Assembly: GCA_003454335.1 (NCBI GenBank)
Contig: DMKK01000022.1
Location: 12,222-24,325, forward strand
Origin: Gammaproteobacteria bacterium
GTDB lineage: Bacteria; Pseudomonadota; Gammaproteobacteria; UBA9214
Direction of reading: 5' to 3'
DNA: 12,104 nt
The translations under genes were made by a program, and so were the position numbers. The notes beneath the pieces are model-generated. The model made no database searches and had not been told where the DNA came from. It worked only from the letters and a program-made list of their open reading frames with translations. Positions 1 through 6,542 of the stretch are shown here, piece by piece (position 1 is the stretch's first letter; each line of letters opens with the position of its first letter).

Positions 1-1
1 G

Positions 2-790
2 AAAGCGGCGCAGCCCGATGAAACGCCGACACCGGTCAAGACCGAGGCAAAACAGGTCATAAAAGAACCACCGGCAGTTGTACTGGCCAAACAAACAGTG
101 CCGGACAAAACACCACCGACACAATCCGCTCCAGTGGTCCAGGAACCAAGCAAACGGGAGCCCGTGAAGACAGCAACATCACAAGGCACTCCCGCACAGC
201 CAGAAACAACAGAAAATACCGTAACAATTCAACCAGATACACCGCCTGCCCATGTTATTGCGGCCACATCGAAAGCACCCGGGACGCGACGCTCAATGCG
301 GCCAATCCTGCTCACCGGGATCATCGTATTGGCTGGCGTACTGGGTGCTCGCGCCTGGTTCAGTGACAACGACACCGCTGACATCGCAGCGGTTCAGGAC
401 GGTGCAGGAACAGCACAGATCTCACCGGTGACTGCCAAACCATCCATAGAGGTAACTACCAGCGCGGCCAGTGAACAGACTGCCAAGCCCGCAACGGCTG
501 CCACGCAAACAACTAGCTGGTCACCCGCCCCGCATCCAGAGCTGCCGGAACCGGCCAGCACCCTGGAGACGCTGCCGACAGTTGCTGCAACGCCCCCGGC
601 AACAGCAGTTGACGAGGCCGTGGCCACTGAGTCCCCGCAGCAACAGGCAACGGCACAAACCACTGCTGCGGCACCACAACTCACCAGGCCGGTTGCACCG
701 CAACCCGCTTATTATGCGCCTTCCTACGGCTATTACCCGCAACAACCGGTACGGCAGCAACCGCACTACCCGCCAGGGTATTCGCGCTAG
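2..790 (+). CDS. Partial Pro/Thr/Ala-rich single-pass membrane protein, function unknown
   Basis: The reading frame is open from base 2, so the gene begins upstream of the window; 262 residues are visible. A GTG at 98 is in frame, but the same lysine-, proline- and threonine-rich composition continues before it, so I do not take it as the start. About 98 low-complexity residues come first, then a basic RRSMR stretch and one hydrophobic helix at roughly residues 100-120 of the visible part. A second low-complexity segment rich in Ala, Thr, Pro and Gln follows. The C-terminus is Tyr/Pro/Gln-rich and ends PPGYSR. By the positive-inside rule the basic stretch puts the N-terminal part in the cytoplasm and the tail in the periplasm. 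The tail may contact the cell wall or another protein, but that is inference. No enzymatic domain is visible. A missing N-terminal domain may hold the real function. The stop codon lies inside a short tandem duplication (775-799). Confidence 0.75.
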   Translation, partial: KAAQPDETPTPVKTEAKQVIKEPPAVVLAKQTVPDKTPPTQSAPVVQEPSKREPVKTATSQGTPAQPETTENTVTIQPDTPPAHVIAATSKAPGTRRSMRPILLTGIIVLAGVLGARAWFSDNDTADIAAVQDGAGTAQISPVTAKPSIEVTTSAASEQTAKPATAATQTTSWSPAPHPELPEPASTLETLPTVAATPPATAVDEAVATESPQQQATAQTTAAAPQLTRPVAPQPAYYAPSYGYYPQQPVRQQPHYPPGYSR

Positions 791-799
791 GGTATTCGC
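775..799 (+). repeat. Tandem duplication of an 11-bp unit across a stop codon
   Basis: AGGGTATTCGC occurs at 775-785 and again at 789-799, separated by GCT, giving a 14-bp period. The first copy encodes the last residues of the membrane protein (GYS), and the TAG stop (788-790) overlaps the start of the second copy. The second copy ends one base before a dispersed-repeat copy (800-818). A local duplication touching that repeat would fit slippage or an insertion footprint; this is inference. Confidence 0.7.
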
Positions 800-818
800 A
801 GGAGCCTGTCGAATTCAG
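800..818 (+). repeat. Dispersed repeat copy 1, degenerate
   Basis: This copy reads AGGAGCCTGTCGAATTCAG, against the core AGGAGCCTGTCGGACTTAG seen elsewhere in the window. The first twelve bases are identical and the 3' half has diverged. It lies 10 bases after the stop of the Pro/Thr-rich membrane protein, in the convergent gap before the EEP-family gene. Its divergence suggests an old copy. Confidence 0.55.
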
Positions 819-828
819 CCTGTAGCAG

Positions 829-854
829 GATGGGTAATGCGCAGCGTACCCGTC
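829..854. repeat. Hairpin GATGGGTA/TACCCGTC in a convergent gap
   Basis: GATGGGTA (829-836) can pair with TACCCGTC (847-854) around the 10-base loop ATGCGCAGCG; seven pairs are Watson-Crick and one is a G-T wobble. A further GATGGGTA lies at about 864-871. From memory, intergenic palindromes of the GGATGGGT...GCGCAGCG...ACCCATC kind are common in gammaproteobacterial genomes, and this looks like a diverged member. No T-run follows, so it is not an intrinsic terminator, although it lies between convergent genes and could protect mRNA 3' ends. Confidence 0.5.
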
Positions 855-930
855 TTGCAAGCCTGATGGGTACAATCGCTCTTGCACTTCCCTGTGCACC
901 GCGACACCCGGGCTATCCTGCCCATTGTCA

Positions 931-1911
931 CTACATTCCTGTACCCATTCTGTGGACCACCATCTGGCCACTCCCGGCACTATTCAGGACAACCTCGGCG
1001 ACCACACCACGGTGGTCAGACAGCACATCTGATACAACACGGTAACTGCTAAACTCCAGTTCCCCTGACAATAAAATCCAGTCCAGACGTTTACCACTCA
1101 ATGGGAACGTTTCCAGCCCCTGTACACCGGGGCTGTGCGCATCCAGGCCCAGTTCAGCGGCTAACAAACGGACAGTTGAATCCTCGTGATGCCAGCCAGT
1201 ATTGAAATCACCCATGACGATCATCGGACGCCCCCTGTCCCGCATCACGGCTATCAGTTCACGTGCCTGCTGGCGACGGGTAAATTCACTGGAAAAGTCC
1301 AGATGCACCGAAACAATATCAACCTTCAAATCCGGCTTGCCAGGCCAGTCAATGGTCGAAACAACAAAACCTTTCCGTATCATCGCCAGCGACGGGTCAA
1401 AGGTGACCGCCTGTGGCTGTTGTAGCTCGAAACCTGACAGCAACGCTGTGCCATAGGCCAGACCGGCACCCTCTACCTGGCGCCCGTTGACGGCCCATGA
1501 ATACGGACTCCGTTCTGCCAGGTAGGCAAGATGGTTGAAGTTGCCGCTCCAGAAGGAAGGACCATCCGCCTCCTGCAAGGCAATCACATCAGGTTGTTCG
1601 CGGTTTAACATCACGGCGATGGCATCAAGATTGCCCCGTGTGGTATCGGTGGTTTGCAACAGCTGGTGAAAACTGTCGCCACGGCCGTGGGCCATATTCA
1701 GTGTCATGACCTTCAGACCTGAATCAGCAATACTGACCGGCTGTACCTGTGCCTTATCGGGAATTCCGAATGACTGGACAGCAGGGACGGTTCTCAGCTC
1801 GGTCGTGGCACAAGCCTGCAGGGACACCACAGACAACACGATGCCGGCACGCAGCACTTGCATCCACCACTCATTTACAAACTGTTTTTCAATACGCATA
1901 GCTCTGAACAT
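931..1911 (-). CDS. Exported endonuclease/exonuclease/phosphatase (EEP) family protein
   Basis: 326 residues. All hallmarks of the EEP (DNase I-like) metal-dependent phosphoesterase fold are present in order: N72 (TLNMAHG), E114 (LQEAD), H203 (SVHLDF), D235 and N237 (GDFNTG), D277 (LDWIL), and D299-H300 (LSDHRGV). The enzyme should therefore be catalytically competent. The class cleaves phosphodiesters or phosphomonoesters in nucleic acids, lipids or inositol phosphates; the substrate cannot be read from the sequence. A hydrophobic stretch at residues 18-31 ends LQAC (C34), a loose match to a lipobox, so the protein is probably secreted or an outer-membrane lipoprotein. The start at 1911 is chosen because AAGGTG lies 8 bases before the ATG; the internal ATG at residue 5 lacks such a site. 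It follows the DUF5329 gene by 40 bases and is probably cotranscribed with it. Confidence 0.9.
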   Translation of the reverse strand: MFRAMRIEKQFVNEWWMQVLRAGIVLSVVSLQACATTELRTVPAVQSFGIPDKAQVQPVSIADSGLKVMTLNMAHGRGDSFHQLLQTTDTTRGNLDAIAVMLNREQPDVIALQEADGPSFWSGNFNHLAYLAERSPYSWAVNGRQVEGAGLAYGTALLSGFELQQPQAVTFDPSLAMIRKGFVVSTIDWPGKPDLKVDIVSVHLDFSSEFTRRQQARELIAVMRDRGRPMIVMGDFNTGWHHEDSTVRLLAAELGLDAHSPGVQGLETFPLSGKRLDWILLSGELEFSSYRVVSDVLSDHRGVVAEVVLNSAGSGQMVVHRMGTGM

Positions 1912-1936
1912 GGCAATATCACCTTGAAGGAGTACC

Positions 1937-1956
1937 AGGAGCCAGTCGGACTTAGG
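1937..1956 (+). repeat. Dispersed repeat copy 2, overlapping a stop codon
   Basis: This copy reads AGGAGCCAGTCGGACTTAGG, one substitution from the core. On the minus strand it supplies the TAA stop of the DUF5329-like gene (1952-1954), and it fills half of the 40-base gap before the EEP gene. It has the same + strand orientation as the other copies, although the genes around it run the other way. Confidence 0.7.
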
Positions 1957-2413
1957 GACCGGTAGGGTTATTGCGGAGACGATAGCTCTGCAGCTCGGTG
2001 TTCAGCCACTCGCCCGACGGCAGCTGTTCACCCTCCTCCGTGATAATAAAGTACGGCTTGCCCGTCATCAGGCTCCCGGTTGCGCAGAGTTCGATAAATT
2101 TCTCGGGCGTGTCAATATCATCCTTAAAATGCTGGTATTTCTTGTCGATGTGTTGCGCAGCTTCACTGCCACTATAGCGAGAAGTATTCCGTTCAAAGGT
2201 CACATCGGATTCCTTTACATAGGTAATCAGGTAGTGAACCGTCGCATGAATATCCTCTGTCTGACCGGCCACACTCCTGGGCACAATCACGATCATTAAA
2301 ATCATGGCCAGCAGCAGCAACTGCCAGTGGAATGCCTGTACCGGGCGGCATTGTCCCCCGGCCAGCAGGGTCATCATTGGTGTGCGAACAGTTTTGATTT
2401 CACTCAGTCCCAT
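1952..2413 (-). CDS. DUF5329 / YfeK-like exported protein
   Basis: 153 residues from the ATG at 2411-2413, which has GGAG 8 bases upstream. A longer frame reaches 2515 but would run through the likely promoter. A hydrophobic segment at residues 31-44, followed by SVAG, reads as a signal peptide or anchor with an unusually long N-region; initiation at M13 or M14 would shorten it. The mature part matches my recollection of E. coli YfeK (DUF5329): FERN (73-76) followed by a conserved EAA-type helix, DTPEKFIELC (101-110) and SLMTGKPYFI (114-123), where YfeK has DTAEQFID and SITGKPYIV. These proteins are small and periplasmic, with no known function. The gene lies between the secretin-like gene and the EEP gene on the same strand. 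Its stop codon lies inside a dispersed repeat. Confidence 0.8.
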   Translation of the reverse strand: MGLSEIKTVRTPMMTLLAGGQCRPVQAFHWQLLLLAMILMIVIVPRSVAGQTEDIHATVHYLITYVKESDVTFERNTSRYSGSEAAQHIDKKYQHFKDDIDTPEKFIELCATGSLMTGKPYFIITEEGEQLPSGEWLNTELQSYRLRNNPTGP

Positions 2414-2431
2414 TGTTAATTCTCCATGCTG

Positions 2432-2437
2432 ATTATA
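2432..2437 (-). promoter_or_regulatory. Possible -10 box for the DUF5329-EEP pair
   Basis: On the minus strand a perfect TATAAT lies 18 bases before the ATG at 2413, in an AT-rich 191-base gap after the secretin-like gene. No good -35 is seen at the right distance; the best is TTCAAT with a 16-base spacer, three of six matches. If it is used, the leader would be very short but would still hold the GGAG ribosome site. This would make the DUF5329 and EEP genes a separate unit from the secretin-like gene. Confidence 0.35.
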
Positions 2438-2604
2438 AGCCGCACGAATTATCATTGAATACAACACTTTGCAATATGACCCTGCGCGCCAATCTATTGT
2501 CCGCAGACACACCAACAGTAGTTAGATCTATTCTAACCTGGTGGATAGCAATAAGTTGTATCGCGCTGCGGTATTCCGGTGGGATAGTCGTTTCCCGCCG
2601 TTTT

Positions 2605-3492
2605 TTATCGGGTCCATTCAAAATTCTGCAACGGCCGGCCCTGATCTTCGCAATCCAGACACTCTACCTTGACCTGGATTCCCTGGCTGTTGCTTCCCTG
2701 TGAGTTCACCGACCGGCCCAACCCACCCTCCCGGTTACTGTTTGAGGTATCAACACCACCGAGTTCCACCCACTCCCCCAGCCTGCTACGCACAACCGTC
2801 CCGGCATTCTGCGTTTTGAAAACACCGCGCCGTTGACCGGGCTTGTTGGCATGCTGCATGATTTCCAGCGTCACCTCGTCACCCTGCAGGCGGGGTACCA
2901 CATAAAACCCGCTGGTGACATCCTGCCACTGCGTTGATCGCCGTGCATAGGGAACACCACCACCATAGTAGCCTTCTGTCGTCTGTACCGGTATCCGGGT
3001 GCCGCTGTTGATATAGGCCGGCCGGCCCTCGAGGGCCTGTACCCGGGACCGGGATGTCTGCGCCTGTTGCACCTTGCTGTCGTGGAGCCTGACATGCGCA
3101 CGTGAACCGTCGACAGGATAGCCGGGCGAGTTAATACTGAAGCGGCTGTCACCGGCCTTGATATCGGCACTGGCACGATAACCGGAAGAACCACGTGTAA
3201 CATCATCCTGGTTACCCACCGTGATCACCAGACGTCTTGGCGGCCGGTCAAGATTCACCAGTAATTGTTTGATTTCCTTTATCCGAGCCGGTGATGCCTT
3301 GATCACCAGGTTATTTCCCATGCCGGTGACCGTCCCCTCCGCGCCCACAAAAGGCTGAATAACCGGCAGAATTTCATCCAGGGGTCGTGACTTGAGCTCA
3401 ATGACCTCAATCGGGTAATCCGAAAACACCTGCGTGCTGCTCGCCAGACAAAACAGGCCGATACACAGTCTCATTACCCCACAAAAGCGCAT
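2605..3492 (-). CDS. Short secretin-like periplasmic protein
   Basis: 295 residues. The start at 3492 has GAGGAG 9 bases upstream. A signal peptide ends near residue 24 (VFS before DYP). Residues 27-92 look like a secretin N-domain (NolW/N1-type ring-building motif): VIELKSRPLDEIL, a central GNNLVIKA, then IKQLLVNLDRPPRRLVITV. Residues 151-249 look like the start of a secretin core: VQALEGRPAYINSGTRIPV, then GFYVVPRLQGDEVTLEI and GEWVELGGV. Full secretins are usually well over 400 residues and form an outer-membrane gate, whereas here the second domain is cut short and the end is Gly/Ser/Asn-rich with a C-x-x-C (278-281). No type II, type III or type IV pilus genes are nearby. It may be a soluble or peripheral relative rather than a channel. 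The domain call is fairly sure; the role is unknown. Confidence 0.75.
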   Translation of the reverse strand: MRFCGVMRLCIGLFCLASSTQVFSDYPIEVIELKSRPLDEILPVIQPFVGAEGTVTGMGNNLVIKASPARIKEIKQLLVNLDRPPRRLVITVGNQDDVTRGSSGYRASADIKAGDSRFSINSPGYPVDGSRAHVRLHDSKVQQAQTSRSRVQALEGRPAYINSGTRIPVQTTEGYYGGGVPYARRSTQWQDVTSGFYVVPRLQGDEVTLEIMQHANKPGQRRGVFKTQNAGTVVRSRLGEWVELGGVDTSNSNREGGLGRSVNSQGSNSQGIQVKVECLDCEDQGRPLQNFEWTR

Positions 3493-3555
3493 GCCTTACA
3501 TCTCCTCATCAGCAACGGTTTCATCATCTCAGAACAAACCTGCTATTAACACCCT

Positions 3556-3578
3556 TCCGGAAATCCGGATGCTAGAAT
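3556..3578 (+). promoter_or_regulatory. Possible purT promoter with paired TCCGGA sites
   Basis: In the 117-base divergent gap, TGCTAGAAT (3570-3578) resembles an extended -10 element (TG, one base, then five of six matches to TATAAT), 31 bases before the purT ATG. Just upstream, two palindromic TCCGGA hexamers separated by AA (3556-3569) could be a binding site or chance. No convincing -35 is seen, as expected if the extended -10 is used. This is inference from sequence only. Confidence 0.3.
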
Positions 3579-3609
3579 TAACCCCCCTGTCACTCGTGAG
3601 ATTAACCAA

Positions 3610-4791
3610 ATGACCAGTATTGGTACCCCGTTATCAGCCACTGCCACACGCGTTCTCCTCTGTGGGGGTGGCGAACTCGGCAAGGAAGTTGTCATTGAAC
3701 TGCAACGACTGGGTGTTGAAGTGATCGTGGTCGATCGTTATGACAATGCTCCCGCCATGCAAGTGGCACACCGCAGCCACACCCTGTCCATGCTGGATGG
3801 CGCAGCGCTGCGCGAAATCATTGAAAAAGAACAACCGGATTTCATCGTGCCGGAAATAGAGGCCATTGCGACAGACATGCTGGTTGAGCTTGAAAGCGAA
3901 GGCTATACCGTCATCCCGACAGCCCGCGCTGCGCAATTAACCATGAACCGTGAGGGTATCCGTCGCCTTGCGGCCGAAGAACTTCAGATCAGGACCTCGC
4001 CGTTTCGTTTCGCCACAAACCATGATGAATTCACTGCGGCCGTTCATGCCATCGGCCTGCCCTGCGTGGTAAAACCCATTATGAGTTCGTCCGGCAAGGG
4101 GCAAAGCACCATCAGGGAACCCGCAGAGATCGATCCCGCATGGAAATACGCACAGCAAGGTGGCCGCACCGGTGCCGGCAAGGTTATTGTTGAAGGTTTC
4201 GTAGATTTTGATTATGAAATCACCCAGCTCACCGTTCGCCACGCCGGTGGCACCAGTTTTTGTGAACCCATCGGTCATGTACAGGTAGACGGTGACTACC
4301 GCCAGTCCTGGCAGCCGCAGCCCATGAGTGAACAGGCACTTGCCAGCGCCCGTGATATTGCCGGAAAAATCACCGCGGCACTTGGCGGGCGTGGCATCTT
4401 CGGGGTAGAGCTGTTCATCAAGGGGGACGATGCTATCTTCAGCGAGGTCTCACCACGCCCGCATGATACCGGCATGGTCACCATGATTTCCCAGGACCTG
4501 TCGCAATTTGCCTTACATGCCCGCGCCATACTGGGACTGCCTATTCCCAATATTCATCAGCAGGGGCCGTCTGCATCCAGTGTAATTCTCGTCGAGGGGA
4601 CATCATCAAAAGTCAGCTTTGAAAACCTCGAAATAGCATTAAGTATGCCTGATACACAGTTGCGTCTATTTGGTAAACCTGAAGTCAATGGCCAGCGCCG
4701 CATGGGGGTACTACTGGCCAGAGGCAGTTCCATTGATGCAGCATTGCAGACAGCCAGGCAAGCCTCAGCCACGGTGACGACCACACTCTAA
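3610..4791 (+). CDS. purT: Formate-dependent phosphoribosylglycinamide formyltransferase PurT
   Basis: 393 residues, close to the 392 of E. coli PurT. The enzyme uses ATP and formate to convert GAR to formyl-GAR in step three of purine synthesis, bypassing 10-formyl-tetrahydrofolate and PurN. It is a cytoplasmic ATP-grasp enzyme. The N-terminal nucleotide-fold loop GGGELGKEV spans 19-27. The ATP-grasp glycine-rich loop SSSGKGQS spans 159-166, VEGFVDFDYEIT spans 194-205, and the magnesium ligands are E267 (GVELFIKG) and E279 (FSEVSPRPHDTGMVT). DTGMVTMISQDLSQFALHAR is the typical continuation. Nothing is missing or broken. The ribosome site before the ATG is weak (GTGAG). slyX follows after 29 bases, probably in the same transcript. 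I found no convincing PurR operator. Confidence 0.97.
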   Translation: MTSIGTPLSATATRVLLCGGGELGKEVVIELQRLGVEVIVVDRYDNAPAMQVAHRSHTLSMLDGAALREIIEKEQPDFIVPEIEAIATDMLVELESEGYTVIPTARAAQLTMNREGIRRLAAEELQIRTSPFRFATNHDEFTAAVHAIGLPCVVKPIMSSSGKGQSTIREPAEIDPAWKYAQQGGRTGAGKVIVEGFVDFDYEITQLTVRHAGGTSFCEPIGHVQVDGDYRQSWQPQPMSEQALASARDIAGKITAALGGRGIFGVELFIKGDDAIFSEVSPRPHDTGMVTMISQDLSQFALHARAILGLPIPNIHQQGPSASSVILVEGTSSKVSFENLEIALSMPDTQLRLFGKPEVNGQRRMGVLLARGSSIDAALQTARQASATVTTTL

Positions 4792-4820
4792 CCGTTACAC
4801 TCAAGGGCATTGATACCATC

Positions 4821-5039
4821 ATGAATGACACAGACCTGATCGCGCAGCTTGAATCACTGGAAACCCGCCTCATGCACCAGGAGGCCTCCCTTGACGAAAT
4901 AACCCGCACCCTGCTCAGGCAGGAGCAATTGGTCAACAGGCAACTGCAGGCAATCGAGACTCTCCAGGGTCAGCTCCAGTCACTCACCGACGCAGGCAGT
5001 AGCCCTGCCAGCGAGGAACCACCCCCACCGCACTACTAG
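4821..5039 (+). CDS. slyX: SlyX family coiled-coil protein
   Basis: 72 residues, the usual size for SlyX. Nearly all of residues 4-57 form a charged heptad-like coiled coil (LIAQLESLETRL, then a second helix ending LQGQLQSL), and the protein ends in the family's hallmark PPPPHY. SlyX is widespread in gammaproteobacteria but has no settled function; it was named for its position next to slyD in E. coli, and is here next to purT instead. The ribosome site is weak and distant (AAGGG), so coupling to purT is possible. The TAG stop is also the first three bases of a dispersed-repeat copy, so the gene ends exactly where the repeat begins. Confidence 0.93.
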   Translation: MNDTDLIAQLESLETRLMHQEASLDEITRTLLRQEQLVNRQLQAIETLQGQLQSLTDAGSSPASEEPPPPHY

Positions 5040-5055
5040 GAGCCTGTCGGACTTA
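5037..5055 (+). repeat. Dispersed repeat copy 3, starting on the slyX stop codon
   Basis: TAGGAGCCTGTCGGACTTA, an exact core copy. Its TAG is the slyX stop codon. The following 167 bases up to the next gene hold no terminator that I can see, only a small CTTGA/TCAAG hairpin at 5131-5145 without a T-run. Confidence 0.75.
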
Positions 5056-5222
5056 TCATCCCCGGCCGGTAATACCCAAAAGGTGTGATCCAGGCACTGT
5101 TTTGCGGGTTACCGTGTCAGGGACAGACAGCTTGATCCTCTCAAGAATCATCATGATGCAGCCGACAAGGTGGCTGACCTGAACTGAAAAACTCTTCATC
5201 AACCTGCCCCGGGTAACAATCA

Positions 5223-5975
5223 ATGAATGTGCTTCCTTTAATTACACAGATCGCAGTTATATTCACGCTGGTTGCACTCATCTGGCTTACTGTCCAGGCA
5301 TTCAGAAAAAAACCCGCATGGGGCCTTGCCGTTATGCTGTTATCTCCGGTCAGTGCCGTCTTCTTTGGTATCAAGTACTGGGGTGATGAAAAGAAGGCCT
5401 TCCTGACCTATATTATGAGCTTTGTGACAACTGCAACACTTGCCCTGTACCTGTTCAGCACGTGGGGTGGGTGGGAACTGATACGTACCACCTACCATGT
5501 CGACCGGGGAATACAGTCCCGGATGCTGACAGCACAGGATGCTGAACACTTCATGAAGGCCAGCCTGTCGTTCACTGAAAAATCCGGACTCAATATTCAG
5601 GATGAAGCAAGGATGGATCAAGTCAGCAAAAAACTGGCCAGCGAGGCCGAGGCACAGGCGGCCAGGGAACAGGCAGCCGCTGAAGCCGCCAAAGATGACA
5701 ATATGGATGTCGATACCATTGCAAAAAAGGTCGCGGCAACAAAGGAGCGTTACCGGCTCGTGTACCTGCCAATCAAGGTGGCGGACGCAAAAAACCACGT
5801 AGGGTCCACCGTCAAGATAACACGCAAGAATGTCCCCGAAAAAGAATACCGCCTGATTGGCGCTTCCGGCAGGCGGCTTGAATTATCCCAGCACGCAGGC
5901 CGTGGTTCCTATTCATTCCATTACAATACCCGCGACATAGAAAAGATCAGGGTCCTCACCAGGCAGCAGTACTGA
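5223..5975 (+). CDS. Membrane protein with three helices, coiled coil and C-terminal beta domain, unknown function
   Basis: 250 residues, not recognised. Three hydrophobic helices occur at about residues 5-25, 33-52 and 60-80. The second and third are joined by a short charged loop (KYWGDEKKAF). A long helical stretch follows (100-177), with an Ala/Glu-rich probable coiled coil at about 130-158. The final 70 residues (178-250) have alternating polar and hydrophobic residues typical of a small beta-rich domain, with the well-formed segments HVGSTVKITRKN and KEYRLIGASGRRLEL. The last part could be an SH3-like or OB-like module, but I cannot name it. The ribosome site is poor. It stands alone after slyX, 183 bases away, with a repeat copy in the gap. 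It could help organise an envelope complex; that is a guess. Confidence 0.7.
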   Translation: MNVLPLITQIAVIFTLVALIWLTVQAFRKKPAWGLAVMLLSPVSAVFFGIKYWGDEKKAFLTYIMSFVTTATLALYLFSTWGGWELIRTTYHVDRGIQSRMLTAQDAEHFMKASLSFTEKSGLNIQDEARMDQVSKKLASEAEAQAAREQAAAEAAKDDNMDVDTIAKKVAATKERYRLVYLPIKVADAKNHVGSTVKITRKNVPEKEYRLIGASGRRLELSQHAGRGSYSFHYNTRDIEKIRVLTRQQY

Positions 5976-6181
5976 TTCAGCGCTGCCATGGCATACAACA
6001 GCACGCCGCACTTACCTTGCCGCCGGGCCGGGGCGGTTGCTTGCCATATACTACTGTGTATTCAGACATATCGCTGCGATTCGTGTTGCCCTGATAACGA
6101 CGTATCATTCTGCCCGGATAATGACACGGCGGCCGACTATCTGTTATGTTTACCCTGTAACCAGCCGAAACATTATAAATA

Positions 6182-6490
6182 ATGAATTCACCCGGAAGCA
6201 CAATCACTCTTATTGTTGCAGGCATTCTGCAGGCTGTCAGCCTGCCTGCCTGTGCGGATGATATTGCAACATTGCTTTGCAATTTCAAACACGGGCAAAT
6301 CGAGGTCGTCATCAACTACACGAAAGGAACTGCAAATGGCGCCACTGCAATCATAGAGGACAAGGAAATAATCTGGACGCCCGGGGGAAAAAAGCAAGGC
6401 ATGGCCGTTATTAACCGCTACACGGGCATCATGCAACTCAGCAAGGGCAGCAAGGAGTTCTACGGGAGCTGCAACAAAAAACCGGAATAA
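6182..6490 (+). CDS. Small secreted protein, unknown function
   Basis: 102 residues. A hydrophobic N-terminus (residues 8-22) ends LPACA before DD, a good signal peptidase I site, leaving a mature protein of about 77 residues. C33 and C97 flank the whole mature domain and could form a disulfide. The mature part looks like a small beta-sheet protein, with alternating strands around QIEVVINYTKG, ATAIIEDKEIIW and AVINRYTGIMQLS. The last motif, with a Tyr-Thr-Gly turn, recalls small periplasmic lipocalin- or MliC-like proteins, but I cannot assign a family. No Shine-Dalgarno sequence precedes the ATG, which overlaps the stop of a doubtful upstream reading frame as TAATG. It is convergent with the 426-residue gene, 52 bases away. 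Confidence 0.6.
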   Translation: MNSPGSTITLIVAGILQAVSLPACADDIATLLCNFKHGQIEVVINYTKGTANGATAIIEDKEIIWTPGGKKQGMAVINRYTGIMQLSKGSKEFYGSCNKKPE

Positions 6491-6542
6491 CAGTATCCCG
6501 CAACTACGAACCGGATATTCATAAAGCCCGGCCGCTCCCCCG

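Noticed and set aside
394..866. Other frames across the Pro/Thr-rich gene
   Set aside because: They are by-products of a repetitive GC-rich coding region. The frame open from base 2 has a sensible membrane helix and consistent composition.
2413..2703. 96-codon plus-strand frame between the DUF5329 and secretin-like genes
   Set aside because: It overlaps the likely promoter and the 3' end of the secretin-like gene, and its product shows no recognisable features.
3511..3522. PurR-like operator upstream of purT (GCAACGGTTTCA)
   Set aside because: It matches only about 8 of 12 positions of GCAAACGTTTGC, lacks the symmetry at the centre, and lies nearer the secretin-like gene.
5131..5145. CTTGA/TCAAG hairpin after slyX
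   Set aside because: The stem is five pairs with no T-run and is expected by chance in this much sequence.
6020..6036. GC-rich hairpin CCGCC/GGCGG as a terminator
   Set aside because: No T-run follows on either strand, and the stem is only five pairs. TGCCATGGCA at 5984-5993 is likewise a palindrome without a tract.
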